Source of the DNA: Pantoea allii
GTDB taxonomy: Bacteria > Pseudomonadota > Gammaproteobacteria > Enterobacterales > Enterobacteriaceae
Direction of reading: 5' to 3'
NCBI RefSeq assembly: GCF_002307475.1
Contig: NZ_NTMH01000034.1
Span: 1-64,000, forward strand
Length of the DNA stretch: 64,000 nucleotides
Below the pieces are notes generated by a model, which was not told the DNA's origin, did not search any database, and worked only from the letters and a program-made list of their open reading frames with translations. Position 1 is the first letter of the stretch. The number at the start of each line of letters is the position of its first letter. The position numbers and the translations under genes are program-made. Of this stretch, positions 7,678 to 17,051 are shown in pieces.

Positions 7678-8439
7678 TCACTCTTCCGCATCATCGTTTT
7701 GTCGCTGGTGTTCCTGTTGGAACGCCTTAAGCAACCTTGCTTGCTCTTCAGTCAGAGCCAGGTTTTCCAGAAGTTCAGGTCTTCTCAGCCAGGTACGGCC
7801 TAGCGACTGTTTCAGACGCCACTGGCGAATATCGGCATGGTTGCCCGACAGTAAAACTGGCGGAACCTCCATCCCGTCTAACACTTCAGGTCGGGTATAG
7901 TGCGGACAATCCAGCAATCCCTCCGAGAACGAATCCTCATCGGCTGACGCCTGCTTGCCGAGGACTCCCGGGATAAACCGGGCGACTGCGTCAATCATCG
8001 TCATCGCTGGCAGTTCCCCGCCGCTGAGAACGTAATCACCAATTGACCATTCTTCATCAATTTCGGTCTGGATTACGCGCTCATCAATCCCTTCATAGCG
8101 ACCACAGACAAGGATGAGCTTGTCACGTGACGCCAGTTCGCAAACGCCCTGTTGGTCCAGTTTGCGCCCCTGAGGTGAAAGATATATCACCCTGGCACCC
8201 TCTCCCGCCGCTGCTTTCGCTGCGGAGATGGCATCCCGTAAAGGTTGTACCATCATCAGCATTCCCGGTCCGCCACCATAAGGACGTTCGTCCACAGTAC
8301 GGTGCCGGTCGTGCGTGAAGTCACGAGGACTCCAGCTTTGAACGCTGAGCAGGCCATTTTTTACTGCCCGGCCAGTTACCCCGTAATCGGTAATAGCGCG
8401 AAACATCTCTGGAAACAGGCTAATTACACCAATCCACAT
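7678..8439 (-). CDS. trmD: tRNA (guanine37-N1)-methyltransferase TrmD
   Basis: 253 aa. It methylates G37 of tRNAs with SAM, preventing +1 frameshifting, and has the SPOUT knotted fold. Seen: [13 protein letters not shown] at the N-terminus, [11 protein letters not shown] (about 55-65), the SAM-binding trefoil-knot region [13 protein letters not shown] and [14 protein letters not shown], and the C-terminal DNA-binding-like lobe ([13 protein letters not shown]). The ATG at 8439 matches the E. coli N-terminus; an upstream in-frame start would overlap rimM. It starts 35 bp after the rimM stop. Confidence 0.96.
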   Translation of the reverse strand: MWIGVISLFPEMFRAITDYGVTGRAVKNGLLSVQSWSPRDFTHDRHRTVDERPYGGGPGMLMMVQPLRDAISAAKAAAGEGARVIYLSPQGRKLDQQGVCELASRDKLILVCGRYEGIDERVIQTEIDEEWSIGDYVLSGGELPAMTMIDAVARFIPGVLGKQASADEDSFSEGLLDCPHYTRPEVLDGMEVPPVLLSGNHADIRQWRLKQSLGRTWLRRPELLENLALTEEQARLLKAFQQEHQRQNDDAEE

Positions 8440-8474
8440 CGTCTTCGCCGTTACGTTACCGTTTGATTCGGAGA

Positions 8475-9023
8475 TCAAAAACCAGGATCCCAATCTACTT
8501 CAATAAGGCCAGTAGAGAGATCGACTTTCTTGATAACCTGTTCATCAAGAAACGGAATTAACCGCTCCTGTACACCAAACGCATCTTTCAGGTTTGCCTT
8601 GACGACGAGAACGTCGTTCGAACCGGTTTCCATCATATCGATGACTTTACCCAGCTCGTAGCCTTCAACGTTCACTACCTTGCAACCCATCAGGTCTTTC
8701 CAGTAATAATCACCGTTTTCCAGCGCAGGCAGTTGCGTCGAGTCGACCTGGATTTCGCAATTGGTCAACTGTGCCGCCGCATCCCGATCGTCAATGCCTT
8801 TGACTTTGATGATCAGGTCCTGATTGTGGTGCTTCCAACCATCCAGTTCTACCTGCTGCCATTTACCGGCGCGCTGGATAAACCAGGGTTGATAGTCAAA
8901 GATGCTTTCAGCGTCTTCAGTGGAGGAAAACACTTTGAGCCAGCCGCGAATGCCGTATGCCGCACCCATTTTACCCAGAACAATCGGGTTAACAGGTGCC
9001 TGTGCGGCAAGTTGTCTGCTCAT
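8475..9023 (-). CDS. rimM: 16S rRNA processing / 30S maturation factor RimM
   Basis: 182 aa, the E. coli length. It binds S19 and the 16S head during 30S assembly. The N-terminal beta-barrel ([19 protein letters not shown]) is followed by the PRC-barrel domain with [12 protein letters not shown] and the end [15 protein letters not shown]. The ATG at 9023 ([10 protein letters not shown]) is preferred to the ATG three codons upstream because it aligns with E. coli. It is 18 bp downstream of rpsP, in the same operon. Confidence 0.96.
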   Translation of the reverse strand: MSRQLAAQAPVNPIVLGKMGAAYGIRGWLKVFSSTEDAESIFDYQPWFIQRAGKWQQVELDGWKHHNQDLIIKVKGIDDRDAAAQLTNCEIQVDSTQLPALENGDYYWKDLMGCKVVNVEGYELGKVIDMMETGSNDVLVVKANLKDAFGVQERLIPFLDEQVIKKVDLSTGLIEVDWDPGF

Positions 9024-9041
9024 GCTCACCACCGTGACAGA

Positions 9042-9290
9042 TTAAGCTGCTTTCTTTGCTTCTTTGATCAGCGCGTTAACGCGATCAGAAAGCGTTGCGC
9101 CCTGGCCAACCCAGTGCTCGATACGATCCAGATCCAGACGCAGACCTTCTGCCTGACCAGATGCGATCGGGTTGAAGAAACCTACGCGCTCGATGAAGCG
9201 ACCGTTGCGTGCATTGCGGCTGTCAGTGACGACGACCTGATAGAACGGACGCTTTTTAGCGCCGTGACGTGCCAAACGAATTGTTACCAT
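9042..9290 (-). CDS. rpsP: 30S ribosomal protein S16
   Basis: 82 aa, the E. coli length. S16 is an early assembly protein bound to the 5' domain of 16S rRNA. The sequence [20 protein letters not shown] is diagnostic. The start at 9290 is taken behind GAAGAGGAT; the longer open frame reaching 9377 runs through the upstream hairpin and is not coding. First gene of the rpsP-rimM-trmD-rplS operon. Confidence 0.97.
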   Translation of the reverse strand: MVTIRLARHGAKKRPFYQVVVTDSRNARNGRFIERVGFFNPIASGQAEGLRLDLDRIEHWVGQGATLSDRVNALIKEAKKAA

Positions 9291-9306
9291 AACATCCTCT
9301 TCAGTT

Positions 9307-9347
9307 AATAAAACACCCGGCCCCCATCGAGGAACGGGGTCCGGGTG
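9307..9347 (-). terminator. Terminator between ffh and rpsP
   Basis: On the minus strand CACCCGG and CCGGGTG pair (with inner CCCC/GGGG), followed by TTTTATT. It lies downstream of the rpsP promoter region and only 17 bp before the rpsP start. Because ffh is transcribed away from it on the same strand and lies downstream of rpsP's side only in coordinates (9433-10794 is upstream in transcription), this hairpin ends ffh read-through and may also act as a leader attenuator for rpsP. Confidence 0.7.
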
Positions 9348-9432
9348 CTGTATAAAAAGCCCGAAAATTTTACTCATTTTGGCGCAAAAAGCAACCTAAA
9401 CCGAGTAATCCCAGGCTTTTTTGTGGAACCCA

Positions 9433-10794
9433 TTAGCGTCCTGGGAAACCAGGCGGCATCATACCTTTCATGCCGCGCATCATTTTCGCCATTCCGCCCT
9501 TCTTCATTTTCTTCATCATGCGTTGCATGTCGTCGAACTGCTTCAATAAGCGGTTAACGTCCTGCACCTGCATTCCTGAACCTGTGGCAATGCGGCGTTT
9601 GCGCGAGCCTTTAATAATTTCAGGTTTCTCACGTTCTTTACGCGTCATCGAATTGATGATGGCTTCCATGCGCACCAGCACTTTGTCATCCATTTGCGAT
9701 TTTACGTTGTCTGGCAGTTGTCCCATGCCTGGCAGCTTGCCCATCAGGCTCGCCATGCCGCCCATGTTACGCATCTGCTTTAACTGCTCAAGGAAGTCAT
9801 TGAGATCAAAACCGTCGCCGGTTTTCAGTTTCTTCGCCAGTTTTTCTGCTTGTGCGCGGTCAACTTTGCTTTCGATATCTTCGATAAGCGACAGCACGTC
9901 GCCCATCCCGAGAATGCGCGAGGCAATGCGGTCTGGATAGAACGCTTCCAACGCATCGGTCTTCTCGCCCATCCCCATAAATTTGATCGGCTTGCCGGTG
10001 ATATGACGAATCGACAGGGCAGCACCGCCGCGAGCGTCACCATCCACCTTTGTCAGAATAACCCCAGTCAGCGGCAACGCTTCATTAAAGGCTTTAGCGG
10101 TATTCGCCGCATCCTGACCGGTCATGGCATCCACGACAAACAGCGTTTCAACCGGATTAATCGCGGCATGAACCTGTTTGATTTCGTCCATCATCGCTTC
10201 GTCTACGTGCAGACGACCCGCGGTATCCACCAGCAATACATCATAAAACTTGAGTTTGGCTTCACGCAGCGCGTTATTAACGATATCAACGGGCTTCTGG
10301 CTCACATCCGATGGGCAGAAATCCACACCGACCTGCTGCGCCAGCGTTTCGAGCTGTTTAATCGCCGCCGGGCGATAAACGTCCGCAGACACGACCAGCA
10401 CTTTTTTCTTGTGCTTTTCACGCAGGAATTTACCCAGCTTACCTACACTGGTGGTTTTACCCGCACCCTGCAGACCGGCCATCAGCACAACAGCCGGTGG
10501 CTGTGCGGCAAGATCCAGCGCGTTGTTTTCAGCACCCATTGCCGTAACCAGTTCGTTACGGACGATTTTGATAAATTCCTGGCCCGGCGTCAGGCTTTTG
10601 TTGACGTCGTGGCCTACCGCGCTCTCTTTGACGCGATTAATGAAGTCACGCACCACCGGCAGCGCAACGTCAGCTTCCAGCAGCGCCATGCGAACTTCGC
10701 GCAGCGTGTCTTTAATGTTGTCTTCAGTCAGCCTTCCGCGGCCGCTGATATTGCGCAGGGTTTGCGACAAACGATCGGTTAAATTGTCAAACAT
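9433..10794 (-). CDS. ffh: Signal recognition particle protein Ffh
   Basis: 453 aa, the E. coli length. A GTPase that binds 4.5S RNA and signal sequences and docks with FtsY. The N domain is residues 1-90. The G domain is about 95-295 with GLQGAGKTTSVGKL (G1), VDTAGRLHVDE (G3) and TKVDGDARGG (G4). The methionine-rich M domain is 300-453, with MTRKEREKPEII, the RNA-binding SRKRRIATGSG, and the tail MMKKMKKGGMAKMMRGMKGM. Transcribed divergently from ypjD. Confidence 0.98.
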   Translation of the reverse strand: MFDNLTDRLSQTLRNISGRGRLTEDNIKDTLREVRMALLEADVALPVVRDFINRVKESAVGHDVNKSLTPGQEFIKIVRNELVTAMGAENNALDLAAQPPAVVLMAGLQGAGKTTSVGKLGKFLREKHKKKVLVVSADVYRPAAIKQLETLAQQVGVDFCPSDVSQKPVDIVNNALREAKLKFYDVLLVDTAGRLHVDEAMMDEIKQVHAAINPVETLFVVDAMTGQDAANTAKAFNEALPLTGVILTKVDGDARGGAALSIRHITGKPIKFMGMGEKTDALEAFYPDRIASRILGMGDVLSLIEDIESKVDRAQAEKLAKKLKTGDGFDLNDFLEQLKQMRNMGGMASLMGKLPGMGQLPDNVKSQMDDKVLVRMEAIINSMTRKEREKPEIIKGSRKRRIATGSGMQVQDVNRLLKQFDDMQRMMKKMKKGGMAKMMRGMKGMMPPGFPGR

Positions 10795-10961
10795 TGTCTC
10801 TCACTTAAAGAAAATCGCGAGGCGCCATATCGGCAGAATGCGGCGGATTATAACACGAAGCAGTGGCGATCTCTTCAATTCCACCTCAGATCGTTTGGAG
10901 CCTGCTGCTGCTGGCGCTATACTGCCCTTTTCCTTTATCTGACTGATGCCTGAAAGGAACT

Positions 10962-11759
10962 ATGTCCGTTTTCGCGATTGTGGCGCTGTTCGCCTACTCC
11001 CTGAGTCTTGCACTCATTATCCCCAGCCTGTTGAAGCGTCAAAGCGGCTGGCGCAGATTAGCTGTGCTGTCGGCCTGTGTGGCGTTAGTGACACATGCTG
11101 TCGCCCTGCAGCAACGTATATTTGCTGTCGATGGCGGACAAAATCTCAGCCTGCTCAATATTGGCTCCCTTGTCAGCCTGCTGATCTGTTCGATCATGAC
11201 CATTGTTGCCTCGCGAAATCGTGGCTGGCTGCTGCTGCCGATTGTCTATAGCTTTGCGTTAATCAACCTGGCCTTTGCCACGTTTGTGCCAAATGCGTTT
11301 ATTACGCATCTTGAAACCACGCCTGGCATCATGATTCACATTGGCCTGTCGCTGTTTGCCTATGCGACACTGATTATTGCGGCGTTGTACGCGTTGCAGC
11401 TCGCGTGGATCGATTACCAGTTAAAAAACAAAAAGCTGGCTTTCACTCAGGATATGCCGCCGCTGCTTACCATTGAACGTAAGATGTTCCACATTACGCA
11501 GGTTGGCGTTGTATTGCTGACGTTGGTGTTGTGCACTGGCCTGTTCTACATGCACGACCTGTTCAGCGCCGAAAACGTGGATAAGGCCGTGTTGTCAATT
11601 ATTGCCTGGTTTGTCTACATCGTTTTGCTGTGGGGCCACTATCATGAAGGCTGGCGCGGTCGCCGCGTAGTGTGGTTTAACTGCAGCGGCGCACTGCTGC
11701 TCACGATGGCTTACTTTGGCAGTCGCGTACTTCAGCACCTGCTTGTTCACAGTTCTTAA
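10962..11759 (+). CDS. ypjD: Inner membrane protein YpjD, cytochrome c assembly (CcsA/HemX-like) family
   Basis: 265 aa (E. coli 263). It has about eight hydrophobic segments across its length. The family motif region includes WGHYHEGWRGRR, a tryptophan- and histidine-bearing loop resembling the heme-handling WWD-like region of CcmC/CcsA proteins, and conserved histidines at about 93 and 168. Its role in E. coli is not settled; heme handling is inferred from the family. It starts at ATG 10962 behind AAAGGAAC and is followed after 18 bp by yfjD, so the two are likely co-transcribed. Confidence 0.93.
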   Translation: MSVFAIVALFAYSLSLALIIPSLLKRQSGWRRLAVLSACVALVTHAVALQQRIFAVDGGQNLSLLNIGSLVSLLICSIMTIVASRNRGWLLLPIVYSFALINLAFATFVPNAFITHLETTPGIMIHIGLSLFAYATLIIAALYALQLAWIDYQLKNKKLAFTQDMPPLLTIERKMFHITQVGVVLLTLVLCTGLFYMHDLFSAENVDKAVLSIIAWFVYIVLLWGHYHEGWRGRRVVWFNCSGALLLTMAYFGSRVLQHLLVHSS

Positions 11760-11777
11760 TAAAAAGGAAGTTTTGCG

Positions 11778-13064
11778 GTGGAACATGTTTCGACCACGAC
11801 CCTGATTGTCACACTCATCATTATGGTGCTGGTTTCAGCCTACTTCTCCGGCTCTGAAACCGGCATGATGACACTCAATCGTTATAAATTGCGCCATCAG
11901 GCTAAGCATGGCCATCGCGCAGCCCGCCGCGTCGAAAAATTGTTAAAGCGTCCGGATCGTCTTATCAGTCTGGTCCTGATCGGTAATAACCTGGTCAACA
12001 TTCTGGCGTCCGCCATTGGGACCATTGTGGGAATGCGTCTGTATGGCGATGCAGGCGTTGCCATCGCGACCGGTATCCTGACATTTGTCGTGCTGGTCTT
12101 TGCCGAAGTCCTGCCAAAAACGGTCGCCGCGCTTTATCCAGAAAAAGTCGCTTATCCCAGTAGTTTTCTGCTCGGTCCGCTGCAATACGTCATGCTGCCG
12201 CTGGTCTGGTTGCTGAATACCATTACCCGCCTGCTGATGCGCCTGGTGGGCATCCGGGCGGATGGTGCGATTAGTTCTGCCCTCAGCAAAGAAGAACTGC
12301 GTACCATTGTCTATGAGTCGCGTACACACATGTCGCGCCGTAATCAGGATATGTTGCTGTCCGTACTCGACCTGGAGAAGGTCAGTGTGGACGACATCAT
12401 GGTGCCGCGTAATGAAATTGTCGGTATTAATATCAACGATGACTGGAAGTCGGTGATTCGTCAGTTAAGCCATTCACCGCACGGCCGCATTGTCCTGTTC
12501 CGTGATTCGCTGGATGACTGTGTCGGAATGCTGCGCGTGCGCGAAGCCTGGCGCATGATGACCGAGAAAAAAGAGTTTACGAAAGAGATGCTGCTACGTG
12601 CCGCCGACGAGATCTACTACATTCCCGAAGGCACGCCGCTCAACATACAACTGGTGAAGTTTCAGCGTAACAAGAAAAAAACGGGCCTGGTGGTGGATGA
12701 ATACGGCGACATTAAGGGCCTGATTTCGATAGAAGATATTCTGGAAGAGATCGTCGGCGATTTCACGACGTCGATGTCCCCTTCACTGGCTGAAGAAGTG
12801 ATGCCGCAAAACGATGGCTCGGTGCTGATTGAAGGCAGCGCAAATATTCGTGAGATTAATAAAGTCTTTAACTGGCAACTGCCGGAGCAGGAAGCTCGCA
12901 CCATTAACGGTATGTTGCTGGAAGCGCTGGAAGAGATCCCCACCGTTAACACGCGCGTCCGGGTGAATCACTATGATGTCGATATCCTGGATGTGCAGGA
13001 TAATATGATTAAGCAGGTTCGCATTACCCCGCGGACACCGCTTAAGCAATCCGTCGGTTCCTGA
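11778..13064 (+). CDS. yfjD: Membrane CBS-domain protein YfjD (CorB/HlyC-CorC family)
   Basis: 428 aa. The N-terminal DUF21/CNNM membrane domain (about 1-185) starts with YFSGSETGMMTLNRY. Two CBS domains follow (about 205-330; VDDIMVPRNEIVGI and GLVVDEYGDIKGL), then a C-terminal CorC_HlyC domain (about 345-420; NDGSVLIEGSANIREIN). Homologues take part in magnesium/cobalt efflux or resistance. Translation starts at GTG 11778 behind AAGGAAG; the next ATG lies inside the conserved N-terminus. Operon with ypjD. Confidence 0.93.
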   Translation: MEHVSTTTLIVTLIIMVLVSAYFSGSETGMMTLNRYKLRHQAKHGHRAARRVEKLLKRPDRLISLVLIGNNLVNILASAIGTIVGMRLYGDAGVAIATGILTFVVLVFAEVLPKTVAALYPEKVAYPSSFLLGPLQYVMLPLVWLLNTITRLLMRLVGIRADGAISSALSKEELRTIVYESRTHMSRRNQDMLLSVLDLEKVSVDDIMVPRNEIVGININDDWKSVIRQLSHSPHGRIVLFRDSLDDCVGMLRVREAWRMMTEKKEFTKEMLLRAADEIYYIPEGTPLNIQLVKFQRNKKKTGLVVDEYGDIKGLISIEDILEEIVGDFTTSMSPSLAEEVMPQNDGSVLIEGSANIREINKVFNWQLPEQEARTINGMLLEALEEIPTVNTRVRVNHYDVDILDVQDNMIKQVRITPRTPLKQSVGS

Positions 13065-13071
13065 TGCAGAC

Positions 13072-13095
13072 AAACCGCCTCTAAAGGCGGTTTTT
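13072..13095 (+). terminator. ypjD-yfjD terminator
   Basis: AAACCGCCT/AGGCGGTTT stem with a CTAA loop running into TTTTTCTTTT, 8 bp after the yfjD stop. Confidence 0.9.
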
Positions 13096-13177
13096 CTTTT
13101 CGTCACAACCTGCGCCACTTCATGGCTGGCAACAGTCGCCGTCATGCATGAAACCGTTGTTTTAGCTGCGCAATAAA

Positions 13178-13203
13178 AAACGCCGCTAACAGGCGGCGTT
13201 TTA
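13178..13203. terminator. luxS terminator (bidirectional form)
   Basis: AACGCCGC and GCGGCGTT form an 8-bp stem, with A residues to the left and T residues to the right. It serves leftward luxS, and possibly read-through from yfjD. Confidence 0.88.
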
Positions 13204-13226
13204 CTGTCAGAACAGCCGAAGCCAGA

Positions 13227-13742
13227 CTAGATGTGCAGTTCTTTCAGTTTTTCGGCAGGCAGTTTCAGATCGTCGTTATGGTTCACGCCGATATCCTGCG
13301 CCAGCACGTTGCGGGCAATTTGCTGCGCTTCATCCAGTGAGTGCAGCTTATAGCTACCACACTGATATTCATTCAGCTCAGGGATCTGGTTCTGATCTTT
13401 CACCTTCAGAACGTCCTCCATCGCGCCTTTCCAGGCTTGTGCCACACGCTGCTCGTCTGGTGTGCCAATCAGGCTCATATAGAAACCTGTACGGCAACCC
13501 ATAGGCGAAATATCGACAATCTCCACGCCGTTACCGTTGAGATGGTTACGCATAAAGCCTGCAAACAGGTGCTCCAGCGTGTGAATACCGCGTTCAGTCA
13601 GGATGTCGATATTCGGGCGACAAAAGCGCAGGTCGAAAACAGTAATCGTATCGCCATGGGGAGTCTTCATGGTTTTTGCAACACGAACCGCAGGCGCGGC
13701 CATGATGGTGTGATCAACGGTAAAACTATCCAGTAATGGCAT
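13227..13742 (-). CDS. luxS: S-ribosylhomocysteine lyase LuxS
   Basis: 171 aa, the E. coli length. It cleaves S-ribosylhomocysteine to homocysteine and DPD, the precursor of autoinducer-2, in the activated methyl cycle. The metal ligands are visible in [14 protein letters not shown] (HxxEH) and the later Cys of [19 protein letters not shown] carries the catalytic Cys. The ATG at 13742 follows AAGAGGTGA. Its 5' untranslated region is opposed by micA on the plus strand, as in E. coli and Salmonella. Confidence 0.97.
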   Translation of the reverse strand: MPLLDSFTVDHTIMAAPAVRVAKTMKTPHGDTITVFDLRFCRPNIDILTERGIHTLEHLFAGFMRNHLNGNGVEIVDISPMGCRTGFYMSLIGTPDEQRVAQAWKGAMEDVLKVKDQNQIPELNEYQCGSYKLHSLDEAQQIARNVLAQDIGVNHNDDLKLPAEKLKELHI

Positions 13743-13781
13743 ACGTCACCTCTTGGTCTGAAAAATTTTTTTAGGAACGAT

Positions 13782-13809
13782 GAAACTTTTCCGATCGCCC
13801 AGCGTCTGA
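13782..13809 (+). promoter_or_regulatory. Sigma-E promoter of micA
   Basis: -35 GAAACTT (13782-13788) and -10 TCTGA (13805-13809) are 16 bp apart, and the predicted first base of micA (13816) is 7 bp further. This fits the envelope-stress sigma-E consensus (GAACTT ... TCTGA). Confidence 0.85.
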
Positions 13810-13815
13810 ATATAT

Positions 13816-13889
13816 GAAAGACGCGCATTTGTTATCATCCATCCCTGACAACAGAGATGTTAATTTGGCCACATTGATGTGGCCTTTTT
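13816..13889 (+). ncRNA. micA: MicA small RNA
   Basis: About 74 nt. The 5' end GAAAGACGCGCATTTGTTAT, the seed that pairs with ompA and other envelope mRNAs, is the same as in E. coli MicA. The 3' end is a terminator hairpin GGCCAC...GTGGCC followed by five T residues. A two-base insertion (CA) follows the seed relative to E. coli as remembered. It lies between luxS and gshA on the strand opposite both, in the E. coli position. An Hfq-dependent repressor of outer membrane protein synthesis. Confidence 0.93.
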
Positions 13890-13894
13890 CTTTT

Positions 13895-15457
13895 CTACCC
13901 TTCCCGGCCAGCCAGATAGGTTTCAAAATCTAACGTATCATTCGCTTCAAGCTGCTGCTGCGCGGCGACGGATTCCTGCGCCTGACGCGCGAAGTCTTCC
14001 GGCTTCAGCACTTCCAGCGGCTCGTTGATAAGCAACTGCCGATACTGTTCTGCCAGGGCAATCCCCGTACCGGTTACGCCGTTTTCTTTCATCGCATGAA
14101 GAATACGCGCCGAATAGGTTAGCTCAGGATCGTCAAAGGATGCTACTAGTTCGTCACAGACTTGCTGATATTCTGTTGTCCCCTGATTACTGTCCAATGC
14201 TTCTGCAACGCGGCGCAAATCAGCAAACAGGGTTTTCCCCATCTCGACCAGCGAGTACTCTGCTTCACCACAGCCAACGGCGATTTTAAGGTCTGGTTTA
14301 CGCCCTTCAAGCACCACACGGTTCCAGTTCTGCCGACTGCACTGTAATTCATCAGCGCTCATTTCTGGCGCGTCTGCCAGCGTACACCAAATCAGGAACA
14401 GATCGAGGAACCGCACCTGGTTTTCATCCACACCGATGGGTGAAAAGGGATTGATGTCCATTGAACGCACTTCTATGTACTCAATGCCGCCACGAAGCAG
14501 GGCATCAGAAGGCGCTTCTCCGGACCGGGTAACGCGCTTTGGTCGAATCGGGGCGTAGAGTTCGTTTTCAATCTGCAGAACGTTGGTGTTCAGCTGTAAC
14601 CAGTTCCCCGCTGCATCCTGGGTGCCCATCTTCACGAAGTCTTCCGAGGGCGTTTTAATCGCTTTTTTCAGGGCGCTGACATAGCCCTCAAGTGAGTTAA
14701 ACGTAATACCCAATGAGCTTTGCGACTTATTGGTATAACCCAGGTCGCTCAGGCGCAACGAGGTTGCATAGGGCAGCCACAGCGTACCTTTCTTATCCGT
14801 ATCAAACGGTAGCGCGCTTTTTTTGCCCTGCAGGAAGCTGGAGCAAATCGCAGGCGATGCACCAAACAGATAAGGAATGATCCAGCCAAAGCGATAATAG
14901 TTTCGGATCAGCCGCAGGTAGCCGGCAGAAATGGTGTCTTTCCCGCTCTCGTAATCTTTTACGTCCGCCCATGCCTGCCAGAATGACAGTGGCAGCGAGA
15001 AATTATAATGAATCCCGGAGATGGTTTGCATCAGCGCACCATAACGGTTTTTCAGCCCCTGGCGATAAAGGGTTTTCATACGACCAATGTTGGATTTGCC
15101 ATACTGCGCCAGCGTAATGTTATCCGCATCCTCAATCAGGCAAGGCATGCTGAAAGGCCACATGCGCTCTTCACCGAGCTCGCTGGCAACATGACGATGG
15201 ACATCACGCAAAAATGCGAGCATATGGTCGATGCTGTGATCAACCGGGGTGATAAACTCCAGCAGCGTTTCAGCAAAGTCGGTGGTAATCCAGTCATGCT
15301 TAAGGGCCGAACCCAGTGACTCAGGATGAGCCGTCGTCGCAAGATGACCATCTGGCTGCACACGCAGCGTTTCACGCTCAATGCCACGACCAATGCCTTT
15401 CAGTGCATCAGGATGCGCTTCCAGCCAGGACAACGCTTTTGATACGTCGGGGATCAC
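13895..15457 (-). CDS. gshA: Glutamate-cysteine ligase GshA
   Basis: 520 aa (E. coli 518). It joins glutamate and cysteine with ATP in the first, feedback-inhibited step of glutathione synthesis. Diagnostic segments: [13 protein letters not shown] near the N-terminus, [24 protein letters not shown], and [13 protein letters not shown]. The start is GTG 15457, behind GGGAGG five bases upstream; it aligns with the E. coli N-terminus, whose gene also uses a rare start (TTG). The frame is open a further 58 codons upstream, but that part is not conserved and overlaps the leader. Confidence 0.95.
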   Translation of the reverse strand: MIPDVSKALSWLEAHPDALKGIGRGIERETLRVQPDGHLATTAHPESLGSALKHDWITTDFAETLLEFITPVDHSIDHMLAFLRDVHRHVASELGEERMWPFSMPCLIEDADNITLAQYGKSNIGRMKTLYRQGLKNRYGALMQTISGIHYNFSLPLSFWQAWADVKDYESGKDTISAGYLRLIRNYYRFGWIIPYLFGASPAICSSFLQGKKSALPFDTDKKGTLWLPYATSLRLSDLGYTNKSQSSLGITFNSLEGYVSALKKAIKTPSEDFVKMGTQDAAGNWLQLNTNVLQIENELYAPIRPKRVTRSGEAPSDALLRGGIEYIEVRSMDINPFSPIGVDENQVRFLDLFLIWCTLADAPEMSADELQCSRQNWNRVVLEGRKPDLKIAVGCGEAEYSLVEMGKTLFADLRRVAEALDSNQGTTEYQQVCDELVASFDDPELTYSARILHAMKENGVTGTGIALAEQYRQLLINEPLEVLKPEDFARQAQESVAAQQQLEANDTLDFETYLAGREG

Positions 15458-15530
15458 ATTAACCTCCCGCTGTGTGAATAATTTATTTTTGTTCAGCATA
15501 GTGTTAACCCTAGCCCCGAATCTGTACGAA

Positions 15531-15959
15531 TCAATGCCACCATTCCATGCCCTGTAATGTGGCGGTCGCAATAACGATGTAACGCAGCGTTTTACCGATA
15601 GCCAGAAACAGCACCGAAGGTAACCAGGCAAAGCGTAACCAGCCTGCGAGGACGCAGAGCAGATCGCCTATAACCGGTAGCCAACTCAACAACAGCGCTG
15701 CCGGCCCCAGCCGTTGCAACCACGTCATTGCTGTCTCATGCCATCGCCCCTGACGTTTTAACGGCAATAAGCGACCCAAAATTATGTTGGTCAAGCCACC
15801 CAGGGTATTCCCTAACGATGCGACTAAAATCAACCCGTAAACTGATGCGCTTTTCGCGATCAGTAATGTAACCAACAGCGCCTCAGAGCTACCTGGAAGG
15901 AGCGTTGCACTGAGAAAGCTGCTGCTAAATAAAGATACATAAGCCAGCGTTTCGCTCAC
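15531..15959 (-). CDS. yqaA: DedA-related inner membrane protein YqaA
   Basis: 142 aa, the E. coli length. A SNARE-associated/DedA (VTT) superfamily membrane protein with about four hydrophobic segments. The motif [14 protein letters not shown] (about 47-60) is the family's G-x-x-x-G re-entrant signature, and [20 protein letters not shown] (about 92-111) is the second one. DedA relatives flip lipids; the role of YqaA itself is not established. Its start overlaps the yqaB stop by 4 bp (ATGA), so the two are translationally coupled. Confidence 0.93.
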   Translation of the reverse strand: MSETLAYVSLFSSSFLSATLLPGSSEALLVTLLIAKSASVYGLILVASLGNTLGGLTNIILGRLLPLKRQGRWHETAMTWLQRLGPAALLLSWLPVIGDLLCVLAGWLRFAWLPSVLFLAIGKTLRYIVIATATLQGMEWWH

Positions 15960-16528
15960 AGCTGGCGAACATCAACCACGGCCATACCTGCGGCCTTTGC
16001 TGCCTGCACGCCAAAATCAGCGTCTTCGAATACCACACAACGTGTCGGTTCAACGCCCAGTAACGCCGCACAGCGCAAGAACGTTTCAGGCTCAGGCTTA
16101 TGATGTTCGACGTCATCCGCCCCTACCACCGCCGAGAAAAGCGCCCTGACGCCCAGGTGATTAAGAAGTGCATCTGCCATGGCGCGCTGGCTACCGGTTC
16201 CGACAGCCATGGGTCGACGGCCATGATAAGCCTTAACGACGTCCATTAGCGGAAGCGGCTGGACGTTATCCAGCAGCATCGCTTTGACCGCTGCCGTTTT
16301 TTCCGCGGCGAGCGCATAAGGATCGTGACCTGACTGATTGGTTTCGACAATTAACTGCGCCAGCCGCCATGACGGCGCACCATTGAAATCCATCATGCGC
16401 GCTTCATCGAACGCCAGTTCATAACGCGCCAGCACCTGACGCCACGCTTTTCGATGTGTCGGTTCAGTATCAAGAATAGTACCGTCCATATCGAAAATCA
16501 GGGCGTCGTATTGATCGTAGATTGTCAC
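15956..16528 (-). CDS. yqaB: HAD-family sugar phosphatase YqaB (fructose-1-phosphatase)
   Basis: 190 aa. HAD hydrolase with motif I DMDGTILDTEP (nucleophile and acid Asp), motif II in AVGTGSQRAMADALL, Lys in HHKPEPETFLRCA and motif IV VFEDADFGVQAAKAAG. The E. coli homologue dephosphorylates fructose-1-phosphate and similar sugar phosphates. Start at ATG 16528 behind AGGTCC. Operon with yqaA. The region upstream, before the tRNAs, is non-coding. Confidence 0.93.
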   Translation of the reverse strand: MTIYDQYDALIFDMDGTILDTEPTHRKAWRQVLARYELAFDEARMMDFNGAPSWRLAQLIVETNQSGHDPYALAAEKTAAVKAMLLDNVQPLPLMDVVKAYHGRRPMAVGTGSQRAMADALLNHLGVRALFSAVVGADDVEHHKPEPETFLRCAALLGVEPTRCVVFEDADFGVQAAKAAGMAVVDVRQL

Positions 16529-17051
16529 AGAGGACCTCCAACAAATGAGCCACTACTTTAGCTGAATGTGCGTAGGTTGTCGCCAGGCGGGATGAACAGC
16601 AAATGCTTTGAAAGCATTAGCAATTTTAGTTTTCGGATAAAGGTGAGCGGGTTGGAAAGCCTGTAAGGTCGCGAATTCCCAGTGATTTTGTGAGGTAAGT
16701 TGAAGATCAGCGTTGCGCTAAGAAACGCATAAGAGATTAACGGAAGAGCGTAGAAAACTTAACACAGCGCTAAATGTTAACCTGCCTGAAAACGGCTATC
16801 ACACGGATGAATTTGAAACGGGACAGTTCAGACGGTGTAAAACGGGTCTGTGAAGAGAAAAAAGAAGACTGGCGAAGATATGTCAGTCATGCCGCTAACC
16901 GGCGCTGAGGAGCTAAAGAGACAACGATCTGTTTGTCCTGCATGATACGAACGGGGGGAAGGTTGTTTGTTATCCGGCTGGCTGTAGCACATCAGGTCAG
17001 GACAGAGAGAGAAGGAGAAGGAGAAGGGTTTCGCTTTAGAAGTGCAGAAGA
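16529..17051. other. Non-coding stretch between yqaB and the tRNA-tail repeats
   Basis: No coding frame is supported. A perfect small hairpin AATGCTT-TGA-AAGCATT lies at 16602-16618. From about 16960 to 17051 the sequence is a decayed version of the repeat that follows (shared TCAGGNCAGGACAG-like part, then GGGTTTCGCTTTAGAAGTGC), interrupted by a purine-rich GAGA/GAAGGA run at about 17004-17024. The end of the leftward tRNA transcript probably lies in this stretch, but no convincing intrinsic terminator is seen. Confidence 0.6.

Noticed and set aside
9850..10782. 310-codon open frame opposite ffh
   Set aside because: It is the antisense shadow of the conserved ffh gene, rich in His and Gln from reverse-read codons, and shows no known motif.
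15458..15631. N-terminal extension of gshA
   Set aside because: The frame is open upstream, but the GTG at 15457 has a strong GGGAGG site and aligns with the E. coli protein; the extension is not conserved.
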